Shown one piece after another: positions 9,632 to 17,536 of a DNA stretch of 64,000 nt; within the stretch, counting starts at the first letter, position 1; every line of letters begins with the position of its first letter. The stretch is from Comamonadaceae bacterium OS-4 (GTDB lineage: Bacteria; Pseudomonadota; Gammaproteobacteria; Burkholderiales; Burkholderiaceae_C). Both the position numbers and the translations under genes were made by a program. The notes beneath the pieces are model-generated. The model was not told the DNA's origin. It ran no database searches and was given only the letters and a program-made list of their open reading frames with translations. The stretch covers positions 1,572,501 through 1,636,500 of the forward strand of contig AP026970.1 of the NCBI GenBank assembly GCA_027924025.1, read 5' to 3'.

Positions 9632-9934
9632 TCAGTCAGCGTCGGTGCTGGAGGGTGGGGGCGTATCGCAGAGCTGTTTGTCTACCAATTGGAGCGTGGG
9701 GTGTTGCCCGGTGAGCAGCAAAAACATGGCAAACACCGGGCCCTGCATGTTGCGGTCATCGGTCGGGCTCTCCAGGGCTTGCCAGGTGCGGGACTGCAGG
9801 CCGCCGCGGCTTCCGGTTTGCAAGGAGTAGCCCAGCAGTTCAGCGGCCTGGGCCTGATTCAGGCCGGCCGCCAGGCGGGCGGCTTTGAGTTGTTCGCCCG
9901 TCGGGCTGGGCATATCAAGCGTGATGGCGGGCAT
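9632..9934 (-). CDS. Small helix-turn-helix (XRE-like) protein, unknown role
   Basis: A 100-residue protein. Residues about 13-55 look like a lambda-repressor-type HTH: GEQLKAARLAAGLNQAQAAE, a Leu-Gly turn, then a recognition helix interrupted by a Gly-rich turn (GSRGGLQSRTWQALES). The second half is a hydrophobic stretch (FAMFLLLTGQHP) ending in an acidic tail. I do not recognise a named family. It lies just upstream of hemH, in the same direction, so it could regulate the haem gene or itself. The ATG at 9934 is the only reasonable start. Confidence 0.6.
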   Translation of the reverse strand: MPAITLDMPSPTGEQLKAARLAAGLNQAQAAELLGYSLQTGSRGGLQSRTWQALESPTDDRNMQGPVFAMFLLLTGQHPTLQLVDKQLCDTPPPSSTDAD

Positions 9935-10063
9935 GGGGGCGTGGGTCGTTAAAGCAACAAGCCTGATGGTAGCGCCCCGCGCGGCCCGGTGCGACGCGGT
10001 TTGTGTGTACCCTCACAGCTTCCTCCGTTGTTTTGGCGGCTCCCGCGAGTCGCGCATTGCCCC

Positions 10064-10771
10064 ATGCTGAACTTGAACCGCATCCGCGCCATCACCCTCG
10101 ATCTGGACGACACCTTGTGGCCCGTGTGGCCCGCGATTCATCGGGCCGAAGACCTGTTGCGCGAATGGCTCACAGCACACGCGCCCCGCACCGCCGTGAT
10201 GTATGCCGATCCCCACCAGCGTCAGTTGCTGCGTGCGGATACCGAAGCGCAATGGGCAGACCAGGCCCATGACCTGAGCGTGCTGCGGCGTGAAACCATC
10301 CGGCTGGCCCTGCAAAGCAGTGGCGATGACCCGGCTTTGGCAGAGCCGGCGTTTGAGGTGTTTTTTGATGCCCGCATGCAGGTGGAGCTGTTTGAGGATG
10401 CGATTCCTTTGCTCGACGCCATGGCGGCCCGTTGGCCGATCGTCGCGGTGAGCAATGGCAATGCGGATGTGCACCGCGTGGGCATTGGCAGCTACTTTGC
10501 TGCCAGCGTGAGCGCGAGGGATGCAGGCGTGGGCAAGCCGGACCCGCGTATTTTTGCAGCGGCCTGCGCAGCGGTGGGCGTCAAGGCTGAGGAGGTATTG
10601 CACATCGGGGATGACGCCGCACTGGACGTTTTGGGCGCCTTGGGTGTGGGCATGCAGACCGTGTGGGTGAACCGGGAGGATCACTTGTGGTCGTTCACCC
10701 AGCACCCGCACGCCACCGTGGGCAGCCTGCGGGAGCTGCAAGACTTGCTTAGCGGGCCGGCCGCAGCGTAA
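10064..10771 (+). CDS. HAD-superfamily hydrolase
   Basis: A 235-residue phosphatase-like protein. Motif I is LDLDDTLW with the nucleophile and acid Asp pair near residue 10. Motif II is VAVSNG, the Lys of motif III is in GVGKPDPRIF, and motif IV is HIGDDAALD. An alpha-helical C1-type cap lies between motifs I and II. The order matches the YjjG/haloacid dehalogenase-like group, which dephosphorylates small metabolites, but the substrate is unknown. I start at ATG 10064 because upstream in-frame codons lack similarity to the family. Its last 23 bases overlap the convergent acylase gene. Confidence 0.88.
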   Translation: MLNLNRIRAITLDLDDTLWPVWPAIHRAEDLLREWLTAHAPRTAVMYADPHQRQLLRADTEAQWADQAHDLSVLRRETIRLALQSSGDDPALAEPAFEVFFDARMQVELFEDAIPLLDAMAARWPIVAVSNGNADVHRVGIGSYFAASVSARDAGVGKPDPRIFAAACAAVGVKAEEVLHIGDDAALDVLGALGVGMQTVWVNREDHLWSFTQHPHATVGSLRELQDLLSGPAAA

Positions 10772-13139
10772 GAGTGCTTTCGGTGCGGGCGATCACGTCG
10801 GCCTCGTCCAGCCACATGCGCACGAACTCGCCCTTGGCATATTTTTCAGCCTGATCGGCGTAATGCTTGTCCGGCCACACGCCGCTTTGGCCTAGCGGGT
10901 TGATGCCCACCGCTTTGCCTGCGTCCGCAAAATCAATCACCCGTCGCGTCGACGGGCCGGAGGTGACCGCCCAGGGTGCGGGCCCCAGTGACCCTGACAG
11001 GTTGTTTGGCGTCTCGCGGCCGCCGGGTACTTGAAACGGCCCCACGTTAAAAATCTTGTCCAGTGGCTTTTGCCGGCCCAGCGGGTGCCCGTGGGTCAAG
11101 GTGTGAGCCACACCCCAGCGCCAGTCTACGAGGCTGGTGCCGTACAGGCCTTGCAGGTGCTTCAGGGTGTTGGACCAGGCGATACGGGTCGTCTCAAAGT
11201 GGCTTTCTTTGGCCGGCGTGCTGACATCGTCCCACCAGGGCGAATTGTTGTCCGCGACCAATAGTGGCAGGGCGAAGTCCAGAGCGCGAGTTTCCAGCAG
11301 GTTCGCAAACTGCACGGGGCCCAGTTCGTCGGCAAATGCCGCTTTGGCCAGCTCGTACATCATTTGGGTAAACAGGGTTGCCGCAATGCTGCCTTCGTCA
11401 TAGGTGCCGTCCCATTTGGTGAGGGGCTCCATAAAGGCTTTCTCGTTGGGGTCGGTGACGACCGCACTCATGGCCGGCAGCAGGTTGCGCAGAATGCGGG
11501 GCCCGTAGTTGTTGTTGACGTCCAGCATCAGCTTGCGAGTCTCGACACTGGTCCACTTCATGTTGGGGGTGTTGAGCAATGCATCGAGCCGCTGCGCCCG
11601 GTCCGGCAAGTTGTAGTAGCCGGGCACCGGCACACCGCTGGGGGGCAGGGGTTGGTGGTTGGCCGAGACAATGTAGCCGCGCGCCGGGTTCTCTTCCTGC
11701 GGGTTGAAGCGGAAGGCGTAAAAGCCCGGCTTCTCAGCTTCGCCTTTGGCCGCATCCAGAATAAACATCGGGTTCACGCCTTGCGGGCGCAAAGGCAGCT
11801 TGGCCGCGGCCCACCAACCGATATTGCCCTCTGCATTGGCCCACACAATATTCAGGCCGGGCGCGTGAAGTTTGCTGGAAGCCTCGCGGGCTTTCGCCAA
11901 GGTGTCTGCCCGGTTGAGCTCGTAAAAGCCGCGGATGGCAGGGTTCTCGGTGGCGTAAAACGCCCACCACATGGAGATGGGCCGGGTTCCCAGGCTGTCT
12001 TTGAACGCATCGTTGATCACCGGCCCCTGCGGCGTGGTGCGCACCACGATGCGTACCGGTGGCGCCCCTTTGACCTGAATCAGCTCGGTCCGGCTCACCA
12101 TGTCGACCCAGTTGCCCTGGTGCCACACTTGTTGGGGATTGTCGGGGTTGACCTGCTCGGCAATGAAGTCGACGTCGTCGTTCTGGAACATCGTCAAACT
12201 CCAGCCGAAGTCGTGGTTGTGACCCAGCAGCGCCATCGGATTCAGCGCCTGAAAGTGCCCGAAGAGCTCGAACTTTGGGCTGCTCAGATGGGCCTCATAC
12301 CACACAGACGGTGCAGAAAACGAGATGTGCGGGTCACCGGCCAGCATCGGGCTGCCCGATGCGGTGCGCTTGCCCGAGATGGCCCAGGCGTTACTTCCTT
12401 CGAGCAGCGGTATGCCGCCCAGCTCGCTGGCCTGCAAGCTCACACCGGCCACGCGTTGGAGGCTGTTCCAGGCGTCGGGCGTCATGCCGGCAATCGGGGT
12501 CAATACGCCCTCGGGGTGCCAATCGATATCGAATGTTCGGAGATAGTCCGGCCCCAGCCGGTCCCGGATGAAGGTCATGAGCGGTTCGGTCCGGAAGGCG
12601 GCGGCAAAGCTGTAGGCGAGGTAGCCACCCACAGCGTAAGTGTCTTCGGGCGTGAATGGCTGTTGCGGGATCCCCAGAATGTCAAACTCCAGCGGGGCGC
12701 GGTGGCTGTCTTGCCACTGGTTGATCCCGTCGATGTAGTTCAGTAGGGCCCGGCTTTCGGGCGCGTTGCGGTCCATGGCTGCCACCACTTTTTTGGCGTG
12801 CTCGCGCAGGCCGAGGGTGCGGAAGAGTTTGTCAACGTCTAGTAGCTTGGGGCCCAGGACTTCGGCCAGCTCGCCGTTGGCCAGGCGCCTGACCATTTCC
12901 AACTGGAAGAGCCGGTCTTGCGCATGCACATAGCCGAGGGCGCGGTACAGGTCGGCTTCGTTGTCTGCGGTGATGTGCGGAACGCCGCGCTCGTCATACC
13001 GGACCGTGACCTTCCCTTGCAGATTTTGCAGCTCCACTACACCGCTGCGGACCGGTTGCTTTTTGTACAGGTACCAGCCGCCCACGCCGGCGACCGCCAG
13101 TAAAACCAGAGCAAGCAGGCCCGCTATGAGTTTGACCAT
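10749..13139 (-). CDS. Penicillin acylase family protein (Ntn-hydrolase)
   Basis: A precursor of about 796 residues that should be exported and self-cleaved. It has an N-terminal membrane or signal segment (residues 2-22), an A-chain-like part (VRYDERGVPHITADNEADLYRA is cut short here; the key stretch starts near residue 45 of this start), and the autoprocessing site LLEG-SNAWA, whose Ser249 becomes the N-terminal nucleophile of the B chain. MLAGDPH and NHDFGWSLT follow as in the family. Members hydrolyse amides such as acyl-homoserine lactones or beta-lactam side chains; the substrate here is unknown. It begins about 30 bases after hpnE and is the last gene of the hpnCDE operon. The ATG at 13139 was chosen over an upstream TTG at 13160. 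Confidence 0.88.
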   Translation of the reverse strand: MVKLIAGLLALVLLAVAGVGGWYLYKKQPVRSGVVELQNLQGKVTVRYDERGVPHITADNEADLYRALGYVHAQDRLFQLEMVRRLANGELAEVLGPKLLDVDKLFRTLGLREHAKKVVAAMDRNAPESRALLNYIDGINQWQDSHRAPLEFDILGIPQQPFTPEDTYAVGGYLAYSFAAAFRTEPLMTFIRDRLGPDYLRTFDIDWHPEGVLTPIAGMTPDAWNSLQRVAGVSLQASELGGIPLLEGSNAWAISGKRTASGSPMLAGDPHISFSAPSVWYEAHLSSPKFELFGHFQALNPMALLGHNHDFGWSLTMFQNDDVDFIAEQVNPDNPQQVWHQGNWVDMVSRTELIQVKGAPPVRIVVRTTPQGPVINDAFKDSLGTRPISMWWAFYATENPAIRGFYELNRADTLAKAREASSKLHAPGLNIVWANAEGNIGWWAAAKLPLRPQGVNPMFILDAAKGEAEKPGFYAFRFNPQEENPARGYIVSANHQPLPPSGVPVPGYYNLPDRAQRLDALLNTPNMKWTSVETRKLMLDVNNNYGPRILRNLLPAMSAVVTDPNEKAFMEPLTKWDGTYDEGSIAATLFTQMMYELAKAAFADELGPVQFANLLETRALDFALPLLVADNNSPWWDDVSTPAKESHFETTRIAWSNTLKHLQGLYGTSLVDWRWGVAHTLTHGHPLGRQKPLDKIFNVGPFQVPGGRETPNNLSGSLGPAPWAVTSGPSTRRVIDFADAGKAVGINPLGQSGVWPDKHYADQAEKYAKGEFVRMWLDEADVIARTESTLTLRPAR

Positions 13140-13172
13140 GAATTTCAAGTTCGTCTCCAAATACCGTGGATA

Positions 13173-14480
13173 TCAGTCTAGCGCCGCCAGAAGGCCCGCG
13201 GCCTCTGTGCCGCTACGCACTGCACCTTCTAGCGTGGCCGGATAGGGCCCGGCCACATAGTCGCCGCAAGCCCACAAGCCGGGCGCAATCGTCGCTGGCG
13301 GGCGCTGCAGCGCGGGGGTGCAGGCAAAGGTCGCGCGCTTTTCGATCACGGTTTGCACCGCCACCAACTCCAGGCCCAGTTGGGCGCGGGCCTGGGCCAG
13401 CACTTGTTGTTCGATGGTGTCTTTGTCGCCGCTGCTGGCGCTGACCACAAACGCCAAGAGGCCGTGGGTGCCGTCCAGTTGGCCGCGGTCAAACACAAAC
13501 TGGGCAGGGCAGGCGGCATCGCTGCGCAAAGCGACCATGGGGCGCGCCAGGCGGGCTGTTGGGCCATGGGCGTAAACGGTAGCAATCGATTCAAATTGCA
13601 GTGCATCCGCGGTAGCCGCCCAGGTGCGAAGATGGTTTGCTATGGTTTCAGTAGCGTACTGCGCAGATTCCATCAGGGATGAAGCCGCATTGGATGATGA
13701 AGTGGCCCAGATCACTGCGTCAAACACTTCACCGTTGAGCTGCCAGCGGCCGGCTGTACCTGGGGCGGTGGCATCCAAGCGCGTGACGCGCACGCCGGTG
13801 CGGACCTCTCCGCCGTTTGTCTCTAGCCAAGTCGCTGCAGTGGCCGGGAACAGCCGCGCCATGTCGGTGGTGGGCAGCAGCAGGTTGGAGCTGCCGCGTC
13901 CGCCGAATAGCGAATCGCGCAGCACTGTCAGGAACACCTGGCCGCAGGCACGGTCCGCCGGCGTATTGAGCGCCGAGACGCACAAGGGGTCAATCAAGGT
14001 GGACTGGACGGTGGGGCTGACTCGGCGGCACAAATTGGCCACCGTGGTGCCGGGAGTGCAGCGAAAGCGGCTTATCTGCCAGCCGATGGACGCCCGCACC
14101 AGACTCCAGCGATCCGCCCAGGTCCAGCCCTGCGCGGTGGCTATACCGGCCAATGCATCCAAGGGGCTGGGCCACAGGGGCAGCGCGATGCCCGCACCAT
14201 CGGGATGGCGCAGGTCCAGCGGCAGGCGCTTCAGGCAGGTCGCGGGGTCGGCGCCCACCGAGCGCATCAACTCCAGTGTGCGGGTGTAGGCCCCGATCAG
14301 GATGTGCTGGCCGTTGTCGAGCACCACCGGCGTGCCGTCCGGCAAGGTGCCATTCAGGGCTCTAGCGCGCCCACCGACTGCGCGAGATGCTTCAAAAACA
14401 ATAGCATGGTGCCGGGCACGTGTCGCCGTGACCGCAGCCGCCATCCCGGCCCAGCCGGCGCCGACGATGGCTACCTTCAT
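13173..14480 (-). CDS. hpnE: Hydroxysqualene dehydroxylase HpnE
   Basis: A 435-residue FAD-dependent amine-oxidoreductase-fold enzyme that converts hydroxysqualene to squalene in the HpnCDE route to hopanoids. The dinucleotide fold VAIVGAGWAGMAAA starts at residue 3, followed by the FEASRAVGGRAR Rossmann extension and DNGQHILIGAY, typical of HpnE. The C-terminus has the second FAD contact (GLWACGDYVAGPYPATLEGA). The start ATG at 14480 overlaps the hpnD stop (ATGA), which decides it. Around residues 265-285 an insertion-like stretch (SLMESAQYATETIANHL) overlaps a possible repeat remnant at 13636-13686. Confidence 0.92.
   Translation of the reverse strand: MKVAIVGAGWAGMAAAVTATRARHHAIVFEASRAVGGRARALNGTLPDGTPVVLDNGQHILIGAYTRTLELMRSVGADPATCLKRLPLDLRHPDGAGIALPLWPSPLDALAGIATAQGWTWADRWSLVRASIGWQISRFRCTPGTTVANLCRRVSPTVQSTLIDPLCVSALNTPADRACGQVFLTVLRDSLFGGRGSSNLLLPTTDMARLFPATAATWLETNGGEVRTGVRVTRLDATAPGTAGRWQLNGEVFDAVIWATSSSNAASSLMESAQYATETIANHLRTWAATADALQFESIATVYAHGPTARLARPMVALRSDAACPAQFVFDRGQLDGTHGLLAFVVSASSGDKDTIEQQVLAQARAQLGLELVAVQTVIEKRATFACTPALQRPPATIAPGLWACGDYVAGPYPATLEGAVRSGTEAAGLLAALD
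13636..13686. repeat. Possible repeat remnant inside hpnE
   Basis: TTTGCTATGGTTTCAGTAGC, then GCGCAGATTC, ATCAGGGAT and GAAGCC follow the order of the dispersed repeat (GCTAT..ATAGC, GCGC, ATTC, GAGCGCT, GGC) but with many mismatches. This is the weakest coding copy I list. Confidence 0.2.
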
Positions 14481-15316
14481 AGGCGGCCGAGGGCCTGCAC
14501 CTTCCAAGCGAGCCAGAACTTGCGCAGCGGGGTGAGGCAGACGCGCTGGTGCAGCACCTGGAAGTTGTCACGCTCAATCTCGGTGAGCAGGGCGCGGTAG
14601 ATGCTGGCCATCATCAGACCGGGCTTCTGGGCACGGCGGTCGGCAGCGGGCAGCAGGGCCAGGGCCTCGTCGTACAGGCCTTGGGCGCGCTGGGCTTGAA
14701 ACTTCATCAGCGCCACAAAGCGGTCAGAGTAGGTGCGTTTCAGGATTTCGTGGGCCTTCACATCGAACTGCTGCAGTTCGTTGACTGGCAGGTAGATGCG
14801 GCCGCGCATCGCGTCTTCGCCCACATCGCGCAGGATGTTGGTGAGCTGCAGGGCCTGGCCCAGCTTGTGGGCGTATTGGGTGGTTTGCGGATCGGTCTGG
14901 CCGAAGATGCCTGCCGCAACCTCACCCACCACGCCGGCTACTAAGTGGCAGTAGCGCTGCAGGCCGGGGTAGTCGAGGTAGCGGGTTTGCTCCAGGTCCA
15001 TTTGGCAGCCGTCAATCACCGCCAGCAGGTGCCGGGCTTCGATGGTGTAGGTGGCGGCGTGGGGCATCAGCGCCTTCATGACCGGGTGGGTGGGGGTGCC
15101 TTTGAAGGATTGCTGCACCTCATTACGCCACCAGGCGAGTTTGGTGGCAGCCACACCGGCATCGACCATGTCGTCCACCACATCGTCTACCTCGCGGCAG
15201 AAGGCATAAAAGGCGGTAATGGCGGCACGGCGCGGGGCGGGCAGAAAAAGAAAGGCGTAGTAGAAGCTGCTGCCGGAGGCGGCGGCTTTTTCCTGGACGT
15301 ATTGCTCTGGTGTCAT
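14477..15316 (-). CDS. hpnD: Presqualene diphosphate synthase HpnD
   Basis: A 279-residue squalene/phytoene synthase-family enzyme that condenses two farnesyl diphosphates to presqualene diphosphate. The first aspartate-rich motif is seen as AFYAFCREVDDVVDDMVD (near residue 45) and the second as NILRDVGEDAMRGRIYLP (near 175). MTPEQYVQEKAAASGSSFYY is the classic N-terminus, so the ATG at 15316 is used even though an open frame continues upstream. It starts 15 bases after hpnC and overlaps hpnE, forming one operon. Confidence 0.93.
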   Translation of the reverse strand: MTPEQYVQEKAAASGSSFYYAFLFLPAPRRAAITAFYAFCREVDDVVDDMVDAGVAATKLAWWRNEVQQSFKGTPTHPVMKALMPHAATYTIEARHLLAVIDGCQMDLEQTRYLDYPGLQRYCHLVAGVVGEVAAGIFGQTDPQTTQYAHKLGQALQLTNILRDVGEDAMRGRIYLPVNELQQFDVKAHEILKRTYSDRFVALMKFQAQRAQGLYDEALALLPAADRRAQKPGLMMASIYRALLTEIERDNFQVLHQRVCLTPLRKFWLAWKVQALGRL

Positions 15317-15330
15317 GGGCGGTATTGTCG

Positions 15331-16206
15331 CTACATCCACACCGCGCGCCACAGCATGACGCCATAGTCCCACGCATGGAGTTTGGGGCGACGCTGGAGG
15401 GTGGCGTGGTCGAGTGCGGCAATCTTGTCCAGAATTCGGAGTCCGCCCTGCACCACAAGCCTGAGCTCCCAGCCGGCACGCCCAGGCAGGCGGTGCACCA
15501 ACTCCATGCCATTTTGCATGTGAGCCCGCGCGGTGCTTGCGCAAGCCGCTATCAATTTGCGAGTGTTTTCTGTGTCTTGCTGCGCCAGTATGTCGGCTTG
15601 CTTGACGCCAAAGCGCACACATTCGTCGTGGGGGAGGTAAAAGCGGCCCCGTGGAATGTCGGTGCTCAGGTCTTGCCAGAAATTGATCAGTTGCAGGGCC
15701 GAGCAAATGTCGTCGCTCATGGCCAGCGAGGGGGCGTCTTGCACGCCATAGAGGTGCAGCAACAGGCGGCCCACCGGGTTGGCAGAGCGGCTGCAGTAGT
15801 CCAGCAGCTCGGTGTGGTTGCGGTAGCCGGTGCCGGCACGGGTTTTCTCGATGTCTTGGACAAACGCGTCTAACAGCGCGTGTAAGAGCGGATCGGGCAA
15901 AGCATGTGCCCGGCGCTGCACAAGCAACGGGCCGAAAACCTGGGGCCAGCGGGCGGTGGCTTCCGGGGAGTCGCTCAGGCCGGTGCGAAACAGCGCCAAC
16001 TCCGCGAGGCGCTCATCGGGTGTGGCGTGGCCCTCATCGGCGATGTCGTCTGCGGTGCGGGCAAAGTGGTAGATGGCCGCGATCGGCGGGCGCAGGTGGG
16101 GCGGGCACAGCACCGAGGCCACCGGGAAATTTTCGTAGTGGGTGATGGGCTGGGCGGCCGCGGGCGGCGCAGTGGCGGGGTCGGGCAGGGAAGACATGGG
16201 AGGCAT
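15331..16206 (-). CDS. hpnC: Hydroxysqualene synthase HpnC
   Basis: A 291-residue squalene/phytoene synthase homologue that turns presqualene diphosphate into hydroxysqualene. It has the family's hallmark opening HYENFPVASVLCPPHLRPPI, the aspartate motif ARTADDIADEG, and LINFWQDLSTDIPRGRFYLP. Two Mets are possible starts: ATG 16206 has GGAAGG at six-base spacing and is preferred over ATG 16197. It is the first gene of the operon hpnC-hpnD-hpnE-acylase and diverges from the RND efflux genes. No squalene-hopene cyclase lies in the window. Confidence 0.92.
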   Translation of the reverse strand: MPPMSSLPDPATAPPAAAQPITHYENFPVASVLCPPHLRPPIAAIYHFARTADDIADEGHATPDERLAELALFRTGLSDSPEATARWPQVFGPLLVQRRAHALPDPLLHALLDAFVQDIEKTRAGTGYRNHTELLDYCSRSANPVGRLLLHLYGVQDAPSLAMSDDICSALQLINFWQDLSTDIPRGRFYLPHDECVRFGVKQADILAQQDTENTRKLIAACASTARAHMQNGMELVHRLPGRAGWELRLVVQGGLRILDKIAALDHATLQRRPKLHAWDYGVMLWRAVWM

Positions 16207-16255
16207 TGTGCCTTCCGCACGGTGCGGCGGCGGTGCAGGCTTCTTCGCTAACGGC

Positions 16256-16284
16256 TTGACAAAGGTCCATGTGCCGCTTAAATT
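16256..16284 (+). promoter_or_regulatory. Promoter of the RND efflux operon
   Basis: A perfect -35 TTGACA (16256-16261) and a -10 TAAATT (16279-16284, four of six consensus bases) are spaced by 17 bases, giving a leader of about 70 bases before the ATG at 16360. Confidence 0.6.
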
Positions 16285-16304
16285 ACTAACCAACTGGTCA
16301 TTAA
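16283..16304. promoter_or_regulatory. Palindromic operator (TetR-type) over the efflux promoter
   Basis: A 22-bp imperfect palindrome centred on ACCA-AC-TGGT has eight of the ten outer base pairs symmetrical. It overlaps the end of the -10 element and the expected transcription start. Position and form fit a repressor of the TetR or MarR kind, as is usual for RND pumps, but no such regulator gene is adjacent. Confidence 0.5.
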
Positions 16305-16359
16305 CTTCGTGCGCGGGGTTGGGGCCTCTCCGTTTCAACCTTACCCCCACCCTGTCACC

Positions 16360-17529
16360 ATGTCTCCACGATTCATCCTGAAAGCGACGCCGGTTTTGCT
16401 CAGTGCCTTGTTGCTGGCCGCGTGTTCCAAACCTGCGCCTCCTGAGGAACCCGTTCGCGCCGTCAAGATGATGACGGTAGGGGCGGGCAGCATTCAGTCG
16501 AGCCTGGAGTTTTCAGCCGATGTGCGCGCCCGCGTGGAATCGCGCCTGGGCTTCCGGGTGGGTGGCAAGTTGGTGCGCCGTGCGGTCGATCTCGGCCAAA
16601 CGGTCAAAGCGGGCCAAGTGATCGCCCAGCTAGACCCCCAGGATTACAAACTCGCGGCGGACGCGGCCCGCGCCCAGGTGGCTGCGGCGCAAACCAACCG
16701 CGACCTCGCGGCTGCCGACTACAAGCGCTACAAGGAGTTGCGCGACCAGAACTTCATCAGTGGTGCGGAGCTAGAGCGCCGCGATACCGCGCTCAAAGCG
16801 GCCCAAGCCCAGCTCGAGCAAGCGCAAGCCCAGCTCAATAGCCAGGGCAACCAAGCCGGCTACACCACGCTGGTGGCAGACGTGTCCGGTGTCGTGACCG
16901 CAGTGACCGCCGAGGTCGGCCAGGTGGTGGCGGCCGGCACGCCGGTGGTGCAGATTGCCCAAGACGGCCAGCGCGATGTGGTGTTTTCAGTGCCGGAAGA
17001 CAAGGTGGCCATGATCAAGACCGGCTCTAAGGTGGAGGTCCGTGTCTGGGCCAGCAAAACAGTGGTGGAGGGCACGGTGCGCGAAGTCGCGGCCAGCGCC
17101 GACCCCGTGACCCGCACCTTCACGGTCAAGGTGGCGCTGGATGGAAAGGACTCTTTGCCCTTGGGGACTACGGTGTCAGTCGTGCCCAAGTCGCTGGATC
17201 GTGGCGCGGTGCAGGTCATCAAGCTGCCAACCACCGCCTTGCTGAAGTCTGGTGCCGGCAGCAGTGTTTGGGTGCTGGATACCGCCAGCATGACGGTGAA
17301 GTCCCAGCCAGTGGTGGTAGCCACGGCCGATGGGAACGATGCGGTCATCACCCAAGGCCTGACCCCGGGCATGCAGGTGGTGGTTGCCGGTGTGCATGTA
17401 CTGTCGCCCGGCCAGAAGGTCACTGTTTATCAGCCAAAAGGTGCTGTAGCGCCCGTAGCGTCTGCGCCAGCAGCTATGGATTCTGTAGCGCCCGCCGCTG
17501 CAGCCGCCAGTGCAGCTGTGGCCAAGTGA
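16360..17529 (+). CDS. RND efflux periplasmic adaptor (membrane fusion) lipoprotein
   Basis: A 389-residue adaptor linking the inner-membrane pump to an outer-membrane channel. The ATG at 16360 starts a lipoprotein signal peptide ending in the lipobox LLAAC (Cys about residue 22). The barrel-sandwich lipoyl halves are at about residues 50-90 (RVGGKLVRRAVDLGQTVKAG) and 165-205, separated by an alpha-helical hairpin rich in Ala and Gln (residues 95-165). The C-terminal tail after residue 355 is an Ala/Val/Pro-rich, low-complexity extension that coincides with a dispersed DNA repeat. The pump gene follows after seven bases. The drug or solute range is unknown. Confidence 0.92.
   Translation: MSPRFILKATPVLLSALLLAACSKPAPPEEPVRAVKMMTVGAGSIQSSLEFSADVRARVESRLGFRVGGKLVRRAVDLGQTVKAGQVIAQLDPQDYKLAADAARAQVAAAQTNRDLAAADYKRYKELRDQNFISGAELERRDTALKAAQAQLEQAQAQLNSQGNQAGYTTLVADVSGVVTAVTAEVGQVVAAGTPVVQIAQDGQRDVVFSVPEDKVAMIKTGSKVEVRVWASKTVVEGTVREVAASADPVTRTFTVKVALDGKDSLPLGTTVSVVPKSLDRGAVQVIKLPTTALLKSGAGSSVWVLDTASMTVKSQPVVVATADGNDAVITQGLTPGMQVVVAGVHVLSPGQKVTVYQPKGAVAPVASAPAAMDSVAPAAAAASAAVAK
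17435..17485. repeat. Dispersed repeat copy inside the adaptor gene C-terminus
   Basis: Read on the minus strand, this segment runs ATCCATAGCTGCTGGCGC, then GACGCTACGGGCGCTACAG, then CACCTTTTG. That follows the intergenic copy at 57471-57535 (ATTCATAGCTGCTCGCGC ... GAGCGCTAGCGG) almost element for element. It encodes part of the Ala/Val/Pro-rich tail of the adaptor. Confidence 0.55.
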
Positions 17530-17536
17530 GGCGACC

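Noticed and set aside
11364..12746. 460-codon plus-strand open frame opposite the acylase gene
   Set aside because: His/Val/Gly-rich shadow frame. The minus strand carries the penicillin acylase core with its catalytic Ser.
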